Shown here: piece by piece, positions 7,180-12,746 of the stretch
Layout of the letters: each line of letters opens with the position of its first letter
Numbering within the stretch: position 1 is the stretch's first letter
Assembly (NCBI GenBank): GCA_016212245.1
Contig: JACRGU010000099.1
Location: 1-12,746, forward strand
Length of the DNA: 12,746 nt
DNA from: Nitrospirota bacterium
Lineage (GTDB): Bacteria; Nitrospirota; Thermodesulfovibrionia; Thermodesulfovibrionales; SM23-35
Reading direction: 5' to 3'
Notes under the pieces: model-generated
Database searches by the model: none
The model's input: the letters and a program-made list of their open reading frames with translations, nothing else
What the model was told of the DNA's origin: nothing
Made by a program: the position numbers and the translations under genes

Positions 7180-7980
7180 TTATTTAAAACTCTGTTCTTC
7201 AGAGGGGAATATGCCTTTCTCGACTTCTTCCTTATAAGTCTTGATTGCCCTTAGAGCTTCATCTTTTAGATTTACATATCGTTTGGCAAACTTTGGTAAA
7301 AACCTCTCGAACAATCCAATAACATCGTGTAGGACAAGCACCTGACCATCACAATAAGGACCTGCACCAATACCAATGGTCGGGATTGAGAGTTCCTCTG
7401 TAATCCTCTTTGCAAGCCCCATCGGTATCGCCTCAAGTATAAGAGAGAAAGCACCAGCGTCTTCAGCAATATGGGCTTCCTCGATCAGTCTCTTTGCTGA
7501 TTCCTCTGTCTTTCCCTGTACCTTATATCCGCCCATCCTGTGGATAGACTGGGGAGTAAGGCCGATATGAGCCATAACCGGGATGTCTGATTTTGTCATT
7601 ACCCTGATATGCTCTGCCACCTCAGCACCACCCTCAATCTTTACAGCAGATGCACCTGCCTCTTTCAGGAATCTACCGGCATTCCTTACTGCATCCTCAA
7701 CACTCACCTGATAGGACATGAAGGGGAGGTCTCCGATAATCATTGCATTTTTGACCGCCCTCGAAACAATCTTTGTGTGGTAAATCATCTCATCCATTGT
7801 AACAGGAAGGGTGTTTTCAAGCCCCTGTACAACCATGCCGACTGAATCACCAACAATTATTGCATCAATCCCTGCTTCATCAACTATCCGTGCAAAAGGG
7901 TAGTCATAGGCAGTAAGCATTGTAATCTTCTGCCCCTCAGCTTTTTTCTTAAAAAAATCATTGATTGTTATCTTGGCCAT
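7180..7980 (-). CDS. panB: 3-methyl-2-oxobutanoate hydroxymethyltransferase (ketopantoate hydroxymethyltransferase)
   Basis: This enzyme transfers a C1 unit from 5,10-methylene-tetrahydrofolate to 2-ketoisovalerate to make ketopantoate, the first committed step toward pantothenate and CoA, in the cytoplasm. The 266-aa product has the usual length and all hallmarks: TAYDYPFA, IIVGDSVGMVVQG with metal ligand D45, IGDLPF with D84, VKIEGG with E116, HIGLTPQS, and LEAIP with E183. The ATG at 7980 is preferred over an in-frame ATG at 8007. It gives the standard MAKITI start and has GGAGGAG (7984-7990) five to six bases upstream. The first 23 bp overlap the end of the DUF2520 gene, indicating translational coupling. 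No panC, panD or panE is visible in the window. Confidence 0.97.
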   Translation of the reverse strand: MAKITINDFFKKKAEGQKITMLTAYDYPFARIVDEAGIDAIIVGDSVGMVVQGLENTLPVTMDEMIYHTKIVSRAVKNAMIIGDLPFMSYQVSVEDAVRNAGRFLKEAGASAVKIEGGAEVAEHIRVMTKSDIPVMAHIGLTPQSIHRMGGYKVQGKTEESAKRLIEEAHIAEDAGAFSLILEAIPMGLAKRITEELSIPTIGIGAGPYCDGQVLVLHDVIGLFERFLPKFAKRYVNLKDEALRAIKTYKEEVEKGIFPSEEQSFK

Positions 7981-8866
7981 CATCTCCTCCACTTTGATAT
8001 TTATCAAACAATGAAATTATCCTTTTAGCCTCGTCTTTTTCTATAGTACCCTTCTCAATTGCTACCTTGACTGTATACCTCCCAAGCTCAGAGTAGAGTC
8101 TTAACATTTCGGGTTTCTCATCTGAAATTGCCTTCAGGTGGCCCTCAATAACCCCTGTATCTCCCCTTGAAATAGGGCCTGTAAGTGCTGAAGGGATACC
8201 GAGAATCTCGATGTTCTTCACTGTGCCTTTTATCAATGGCATAAGGGCATTAAGAGAATCTTCCTTGCCTATTCCTGCTGCCTCAAATAGTTCCAATCCA
8301 AAACCTACAGTAGCTACGAGGAAGTTCGAGGCTACTGATGCACCTGCATGATATAGAGGCTTTTTATCTGCCTCTAAGGTTATCTCCTTTCCTCTGAGGG
8401 CAGCAACTATTTCCCTTGCAACTGAAAGGGCAACTTCGTCTCCCTCTATACAGAAGTAAGAACCTGAAAGATTTTTTACTGCCTCTCTTACATCTGCCAG
8501 GCTCTGGAGTGGGTGGATAGATGCGACATTCACTCCAACATTTCTTGCAGACCCCAAAATCTCTGAAGACAATGCCCCACTCATATGGAAGACGATGGCT
8601 CCAGGATTGAATCCTCCCTCTGAGGCTACCTTAATGCAGACCTTCTCGATCGCACTATCTGGAGTTGTAATAAAGACTATATCTGCCTTTTTAGCAGTGG
8701 CCCTGATGTCTGTTGAGGCCTCTCCCTCTCCTATAAATTCCCTCGCCTTTTTAGCCGATTCGATAGTTCTACTGGCAATACCAACAATAGGGTAGCCCCT
8801 CTCCTTCAGAAGATAACCCATAGCAGTTCCCACAACACCTGCGCCTATAATTGAAACCTTATGCAT
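7958..8866 (-). CDS. Rossmann-like / DUF2520 NAD(P)-dependent oxidoreductase, candidate ketopantoate reductase
   Basis: The 302-aa protein begins with a nucleotide-binding fold (GAGVVG at 8-13, then IASRT, and VFITTPDSAIE). Its middle part contains FHMSGALSSEIL and ASIHPLQSLAD, and the C-terminal helical half has YHAGASVASNFLVA and GPISRGD, features of the DUF2520 family. Domain order and length are as expected. It is a likely NAD(P)H-dependent dehydrogenase acting on a small carbonyl compound. Because its 3' end overlaps panB by 23 bp and no panE is seen, reduction of ketopantoate to pantoate is a reasonable proposed role. A non-PanE ketopantoate reductase called PanG is known from Francisella, but whether this protein belongs to that group needs alignment. 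The gene begins 15 bp after metF and lacks a strong ribosome-binding site. Confidence 0.85.
   Translation of the reverse strand: MHKVSIIGAGVVGTAMGYLLKERGYPIVGIASRTIESAKKAREFIGEGEASTDIRATAKKADIVFITTPDSAIEKVCIKVASEGGFNPGAIVFHMSGALSSEILGSARNVGVNVASIHPLQSLADVREAVKNLSGSYFCIEGDEVALSVAREIVAALRGKEITLEADKKPLYHAGASVASNFLVATVGFGLELFEAAGIGKEDSLNALMPLIKGTVKNIEILGIPSALTGPISRGDTGVIEGHLKAISDEKPEMLRLYSELGRYTVKVAIEKGTIEKDEAKRIISLFDKYQSGGDDGQDNNQ
7984..7990 (-). promoter_or_regulatory. Ribosome-binding site of panB
   Basis: The minus strand reads GGAGGAG just before tandem ATG ATG codons (7983 and 7980). It lies inside the DUF2520 coding sequence. The second ATG has the better spacing and gives the canonical PanB N terminus, which decides the start. 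Confidence 0.75.
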
Positions 8867-8881
8867 GATCTACATGGAAAA

Positions 8882-9757
8882 CTACAATCCAGCCTCCTCC
8901 AGGACCATGGGAATCCTTTTCTCCCAGCCAATAGCCATGATATGAACCCCCTGACAGAGATTCTTCAATCCCTTAATCAGCCGTGCAGCCATCTCAATGC
9001 TTGTTTTAACCTTATCCTTTGTCGTTTCCATCTCTTTAATTAAGGGTTCAGGAACAAATACCCCTGCCACATTTTTATTCATAAACCTGGCCATACCGGC
9101 TGATTTGAGTAAAATGATTCCACCCAAAACTGTCGTCTTAAAACCCTCTATTCGTTTCATAAATCTTTCAAAGAGGTCTAAGTCAAATATTCCCTGGGTC
9201 TGAAAGAATCTTGCACCTGCTTCAATCTTCTTTTCCATCTTGATAATCTGCATCTCTAATGCAGTCTCGGTATTGGCTCCTGGATTTACCACTGCCCCAG
9301 GAAAGAAGTCCGGAGCACCCTTGAGCTGGTTTCCCGCCATATCAAAGCCTTCATTAAGCCTGCCGATTACCTTTAATAGGCTCACAGAATCTAAATCAAA
9401 AACAGGCATTGCCTGGGGGTGATCTCCCAGGGTTGGATGATCTCCTGTTAAGGCCAACACATTCCTGATACCCAAAACCCAGGCACTCAAAAGATCGGAC
9501 TGCAGCGCTAACCTGTTTCTATCCCTACATGTGAGCTGGAGGATGGGATCAATTCCGAGATCCTTCAGGAGATGGCAAACAGCCATGGAGCCCAATCGCA
9601 TGACAGAACTTTGAAGATCGGTAACATTAATGGCATCTACCTTTCCTTTGATAAGCTCTGCATCTTCCAGCAATCCATCTATCTCCGTTCCCTTAACTGG
9701 CCCTATCTCTGCCGTGATAAGGAACTTACCCGAATCTAAAGCCTCCCTGAATCCCAT
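8882..9757 (-). CDS. metF: Methylenetetrahydrofolate reductase, MetF-type catalytic subunit
   Basis: This enzyme would interconvert 5,10-methylene-THF and 5-methyl-THF with a bound flavin, supplying methyl groups to the acetyl-CoA (Wood-Ljungdahl) pathway or methionine synthesis. The 291-aa product is a TIM-barrel MTHFR with the catalytic glutamate in TAEIGP (E17), AINVTDLQ, the LQLTCRDRNR folate/flavin segment, LALTGDHP, FFQTQGIFD and the C-terminal GVHIMAIGWE. The length matches bacterial MetF. It starts 4 bp after the metV stop, and its ribosome-binding site (GGAG at 9767-9770) lies in the last metV codons. Its place next to MetV and an Fe-S flavoprotein suggests it does not take electrons from NAD(P)H alone but through these partners, as in MetF-MetV enzymes of acetogens. 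Confidence 0.93.
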   Translation of the reverse strand: MGFREALDSGKFLITAEIGPVKGTEIDGLLEDAELIKGKVDAINVTDLQSSVMRLGSMAVCHLLKDLGIDPILQLTCRDRNRLALQSDLLSAWVLGIRNVLALTGDHPTLGDHPQAMPVFDLDSVSLLKVIGRLNEGFDMAGNQLKGAPDFFPGAVVNPGANTETALEMQIIKMEKKIEAGARFFQTQGIFDLDLFERFMKRIEGFKTTVLGGIILLKSAGMARFMNKNVAGVFVPEPLIKEMETTKDKVKTSIEMAARLIKGLKNLCQGVHIMAIGWEKRIPMVLEEAGL

Positions 9758-9761
9758 CTCG

Positions 9762-10442
9762 TCATACTCCTTTTGTTTGCTCCTTCTTTAATCTCAAATC
9801 TTCTCTAACCAGCCTTCGGGGATGAACTGGTCTTGTCTTTGGCGGAGATATTTCCTTTAGAAAATGAAGCAGATTCAGTTTTACCAGGCGGGCGTAAATC
9901 TGTTGCCATACGCAGGGGTTATCCTTTGAAACCTCACATAGTCCGCCCTGTGATCCGCCGCAGGGCCCATTAATGAGGCTCTTAGCACACCGTGCCACCG
10001 GACATATTCCGCCCGTCTTATAGAGGATGCAATCCCCGCAGGCTGCACAAACCTCAACCCACGTGCCCTGTCCATCTGAAACTCCGATGAATCTGGTGTT
10101 CATCGCTGGTAAAACAGTAATACTCCCGAATCGCTCAGCAATGCCCTGTACGCCAGCACCACAAGCCATTGATAGGATTGCGTCATACTGAGCAGCCTCA
10201 TCCTTTATCTGGTCAATGAATTCTGGATCGCACTGTCTGAGTATTGTCCGTTCACCTACAGTAATCTCATTACCTTCTATCTTTCTTGCCATTCGGAGGG
10301 CTGATGCCAACAATTCAACCTGCCTCTCACCACCACTCAGACAGACAGTAACACAAGTACCACAACCCACAATTAAAACCTTGTTATAGTCTTTAAGCAT
10401 ATCCTTTATCTCTCCAAAAGGCTTAATCTCAGCAACAATCAT
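9762..10442 (-). CDS. metV: MetV-like Fe-S/zinc partner of methylenetetrahydrofolate reductase
   Basis: The 226-aa protein matches the 'methylene-THF reductase C-terminal' family. An N-terminal half carries VGCGTCVTVC (C27, C30, C34), C71 in RQCDPE and C94 in SMACGAG. A C-terminal cysteine-rich half has VCAACGDC (C132, C135, C138), GICPVARCAKSLINGPCGG (C147, C152, C161), C169 and C177. These thirteen cysteines are enough for Fe-S clusters plus a zinc or further cluster site. In acetogens MetV forms a complex with MetF and links it to ferredoxin- or NADH-dependent electron carriers. Here the start codon overlaps the stop of the FAD/Fe-S oxidoreductase (ATGA), so the three proteins are probably made in fixed ratio. 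The symbol is assigned by family and context. Confidence 0.88.
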   Translation of the reverse strand: MIVAEIKPFGEIKDMLKDYNKVLIVGCGTCVTVCLSGGERQVELLASALRMARKIEGNEITVGERTILRQCDPEFIDQIKDEAAQYDAILSMACGAGVQGIAERFGSITVLPAMNTRFIGVSDGQGTWVEVCAACGDCILYKTGGICPVARCAKSLINGPCGGSQGGLCEVSKDNPCVWQQIYARLVKLNLLHFLKEISPPKTRPVHPRRLVREDLRLKKEQTKGV

Positions 10443-12454
10443 CCTCTCACCTTCTCTCTTTTCCTTATAGGATTTATACCCAAGACTTCAAACCTCTTTT
10501 TGAAATCAGAAACATCTTCTTCAGAGATTATATTCAGGCGGTCTGCACCCATGCCAATTTCGTCTAATATCTTTTTAGCCCTTTCAATATGTGTAAGTAG
10601 CCACCTACTCCCATCCCTAAAATGGCATTCCTCGTTCTTGCACATGTGTACTACCACTTCATCCGCACCCAACTCAAAAGGATAAATTAGCTGAAATATA
10701 TCGAGTCGACCTGTGCAAAGCTTACCCAGCCAGTATATACCACTGTCATCTAAAAGGCTTGTGGGTAATTTGTATCGGCAATAATATCCAATTATAAGTA
10801 CTTCTGGTGCCTCTTGCCTGGCTTTATCTATAACCTTCTGCAATGCAGCACGGCCTTCCTCTCTTGTTTCGAGTTTTAAGTTTATTGCTGATGCCGGGCA
10901 TTCTGACGCACAAATCCCACAGACCTGACATTGGCTTATATCAATCTCAGCTATTTCTCTGCCTGGAACCGGCACTCCATAAGGACATATACGAACACAG
11001 TTAAGACAGGCTGCACAATTATCTGCAACGAGTGCGCCTGAACCGCAGAGTAAGCAGCGCTGTGCTTCCTTTAATGCCTCATTCCGGTTATAGCCCACTT
11101 CTACCTCATTAAAATTGTCAAGGCGTTTTTCGACAGGGACGGTGGGCATATTCTGCCTATTTGATTTATTAATCAATTTAACCACATTATCATCAAGCGA
11201 CCTTAAAGGCAAATGTTCCTCAACTTCTTTATCTGGTAGATTGCGAAGATAGCGATGTATCGCATCAGCCGCCCTTTTACCAGCCGCTATAGCCTCAATC
11301 ACGCTCGAAGGTCCACTAACAACATCTCCACCAGCAAAAACACCCTTTACATTAGTCGTGCCTGTATTATCTTTCACAATTATCGTGCCATTTTTGCTTA
11401 AGATTAATCCGCTATCCTTTAGTGCATCTGCCTCCGGGATATAACCAATTGCTAAGATGACTGTATCAGCTTTGATCTCAAACTCCGAGTTCTCTACAGG
11501 CACAGGCCGACGCCTCCCTGATTCATCTAACTCACCGAGCCGCATCTCAATGCATCGCACCTTTTGAACATTTCCATTACCTAAAAAATCAACTGGCGCA
11601 GTCAGATACCTAATGTTTACCCCTTCCTTCTCTGCATCATCAACCTCTGCACGGCCAGCTGGCATCTCGTCTATGGTTCGGCGATAAATAATTGTAACCT
11701 CAGAAGATCCCAGACGAAGACAGGTGCGAGCTGCATCAACTGCAGTATGACCTCCACCAATAATTACAACATGCTCACCTAAATTGGGGCGATGCCCCCT
11801 GCTAATTTGTTTAAGGAATTCAATGGCTGTAATGACTCCAGATAGTTCTACCCCGTTACATTTGGGGAGTAAACTCCTTTGACTACCCACAGCTAAAAAT
11901 ACTGCCTGATAATCTTTAAGGAGCCCTTCGATCGAAAGGTCTCGACCGAGGGATAAACCAGTCTTAACCTCAACCTCCAGTGATAATATAAAATCAACCT
12001 CTTCCTTAACTACATCTTTGGGAAGCCTGTAATCTGGAATGCCCTGAGTCAGCATCCCACCGAGTACATTCTGTTCCTCAAAAACAGTGACCCTGTATCC
12101 AAGTAGCGCGAGGTCGTGGGCCACGGTTAGACCGGCTGGTCCGCTTCCTATTACAGCGACTCTTTCATCGTAGTAATGTTCAGGTCGCTTAATTAGTTTT
12201 AACCCTCTGGTCTGATCTGCTGCGAAGCGCTTTAGTGCCGCGATAGAAATAGGTTCATCTATTTGTGAACGTCTGCAAGCAGTCTCACATGGACGGGTGC
12301 AGATTCTACCACAAACAGAAGGGAATGGATTTATCTGACGGATAATCCTGATTGCCCTCTCTATATCACCTATTGCAATTGCAGAGACATAACCACTGAC
12401 ATCTGTATATATAGGACATGCTGCCTGACAAGGGGGTATGGCTTTATCAGTCAT
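10439..12454 (-). CDS. GltD-like FAD/Fe-S oxidoreductase fused to dicluster ferredoxin and MvhD-like domain
   Basis: The 671-aa cytoplasmic protein has four parts. (1) A short cysteine domain as in GltD/dihydropyrimidine dehydrogenase, with C9, C13 and C48/C52/C56/C60. (2) A flavin and pyridine-nucleotide module, residues ~98-400: FAD site GSGPAG (103-108), NAD(P) site GGGHTA (233-238), YRRTIDEMPA, and GVFAGGDVVSG. (3) Ferredoxin-like Fe-S sites: RCLLC (467-470), C480/483/486/490 and C509/512/515/519. (4) An MvhD/FlpD-like domain, ~555-655, with C559, C580, C605 and C611. Such a chain would move electrons between NAD(P)H, flavin, ferredoxin-type clusters and a partner. Being cotranscribed with metV and metF, it most likely feeds methylene-THF reductase. 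It is not glutamate synthase small subunit: the extra domains and neighbours differ. Whether it bifurcates electrons cannot be told from sequence. A sensor-kinase gene ends 32 bp upstream. Confidence 0.9.
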   Translation of the reverse strand: MTDKAIPPCQAACPIYTDVSGYVSAIAIGDIERAIRIIRQINPFPSVCGRICTRPCETACRRSQIDEPISIAALKRFAADQTRGLKLIKRPEHYYDERVAVIGSGPAGLTVAHDLALLGYRVTVFEEQNVLGGMLTQGIPDYRLPKDVVKEEVDFILSLEVEVKTGLSLGRDLSIEGLLKDYQAVFLAVGSQRSLLPKCNGVELSGVITAIEFLKQISRGHRPNLGEHVVIIGGGHTAVDAARTCLRLGSSEVTIIYRRTIDEMPAGRAEVDDAEKEGVNIRYLTAPVDFLGNGNVQKVRCIEMRLGELDESGRRRPVPVENSEFEIKADTVILAIGYIPEADALKDSGLILSKNGTIIVKDNTGTTNVKGVFAGGDVVSGPSSVIEAIAAGKRAADAIHRYLRNLPDKEVEEHLPLRSLDDNVVKLINKSNRQNMPTVPVEKRLDNFNEVEVGYNRNEALKEAQRCLLCGSGALVADNCAACLNCVRICPYGVPVPGREIAEIDISQCQVCGICASECPASAINLKLETREEGRAALQKVIDKARQEAPEVLIIGYYCRYKLPTSLLDDSGIYWLGKLCTGRLDIFQLIYPFELGADEVVVHMCKNEECHFRDGSRWLLTHIERAKKILDEIGMGADRLNIISEEDVSDFKKRFEVLGINPIRKREKVRG

Positions 12455-12486
12455 TTGTTCAATACTCTAAATAGCCTCTCAAAAAT

Positions 12487-12746
12487 CTACGTTATGGGAA
12501 GTAAAACGGTAAATGTGGTACCCTTTCCTACCTCACTTTTTACAATGACAGAGCCACGGTGGACATCCACAACGCCTTTAACAATGGAAAGGCCCAATCC
12601 TGTACCGCTAATATGTCTTGTTCTCTCCGATTTTTCTCGGTAGAATCTATCAAAGATACGAAGAATATCCTTGTTTTCAATGCCTATTCCGGTATCGGAA
12701 ACCTTTAACTGAAGGTGCTGTACATCCTTTCTTAGCTCGATACTAA
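12487..12746 (-). CDS. Sensor histidine kinase, C-terminal ATPase portion (5' end outside window)
   Basis: An open minus-strand frame enters from the right edge and stops at 12487. Its ~86 visible residues are the end of a HATPase domain: LKVSDTGIGIE (G1 box), LRIFDRFYREKSERTR, SGTGLGLSIVK (G2 box), then VDVHRG, SEVGKGTTFTVLLP and the stop. The 'FDRFYR' and 'GTGLGLSIVK' wording is typical of PhoR-like membrane kinases, but the sensor and HisKA parts are not visible. The gene ends 32 bp before the FAD/Fe-S oxidoreductase start, so it may be the upstream member of the same transcript. It is clearly a different gene from the two other kinases in the window. Confidence 0.9.
   Translation of the reverse strand, partial: SIELRKDVQHLQLKVSDTGIGIENKDILRIFDRFYREKSERTRHISGTGLGLSIVKGVVDVHRGSVIVKSEVGKGTTFTVLLPIT

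Noticed and set aside
7981..8007. PanB start at the upstream ATG (8007)
   Set aside because: It adds nine residues not found in typical PanB, and the ribosome-binding site sits after it, just before the ATGs at 7983/7980.
9881..10075. 64-aa minus-strand open frame inside metV
   Set aside because: It is an out-of-frame shadow of the cysteine-rich metV coding sequence, without its own start signal.
10439..12454. Annotation as glutamate synthase small subunit (GltD)
   Set aside because: The core is GltD-like, but the ferredoxin and MvhD-like extensions, the missing cysteines in the first motif and the metV/metF neighbours point to another role; no gltB is present.

Overview
This window looks like a chromosomal segment of an anaerobic or microaerophilic bacterium with moderate-to-low GC. 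A Nitrospirota (Thermodesulfovibrio-like) or Desulfobacterota relative is my best guess. The basis is a MetV-type methylenetetrahydrofolate reductase partner, an MvhD-like electron-transfer domain, periplasmic multihaem cytochrome c, many histidine kinases, and short palindromic repeats carrying GTCATTCC/GGAATGAC ends. The taxonomy is inference; there is no rRNA gene or other taxonomic marker here.

Layout. (i) 1-105: an imperfect inverted-repeat element cut by the window edge; its right end supplies the likely start codon of the next gene. (ii) 101-2656, plus strand: a secreted three-module protein (M1-like metallopeptidase, ChaN/TIKI-like domain, PDZ domain). It converges on, and overlaps by 8 bp, a long series of minus-strand genes that fills the rest of the window. 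(iii) Minus strand, in transcription order from the right edge: the 3' end of a sensor histidine kinase (12746-12487); a GltD-like FAD/Fe-S oxidoreductase fused to ferredoxin and MvhD domains (12454-10439); metV-like (10442-9762); metF-like (9757-8882); a DUF2520/Rossmann protein (8866-7958); panB (7980-7180). These genes overlap or are separated by 32 bp or less, so they form a probable operon. (iv) After a 77-bp gap with a possible promoter: a tetrahaem cytochrome c (7102-6626), a membrane histidine kinase with a haem-binding CxxCH sensor (6485-4965), an Rcp1-like single-domain response regulator (4708-4265) and a soluble REC-HK-REC hybrid kinase (4262-2649). Two related palindromic repeats (4762-4907 and 6520-6584) flank the haem kinase.

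How the genes may work together. The metabolic operon centres on 5,10-methylene-tetrahydrofolate. MetF/MetV would reduce it to methyl-THF (for the acetyl-CoA pathway or methionine), with the fused flavin/Fe-S protein as a probable electron donor module. PanB uses the same C1 carrier to make ketopantoate, and the DUF2520 protein is a candidate for the missing ketopantoate reductase step. The signalling cluster looks like a periplasmic redox or haem-ligand sensor passing phosphate to an Rcp1-like regulator and a hybrid kinase, beside a cytochrome that may share its environment. The two most interesting points are the compact GltD-ferredoxin-MvhD/MetV/MetF module, which has no separate HdrABC genes beside it in this window, and the M1/ChaN/PDZ fusion, which appears to have lost most of the usual M1 N-terminal domain.

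No stretch of more than 300 bases lacks a gene. I see no tRNA, rRNA, CRISPR array or transposase.
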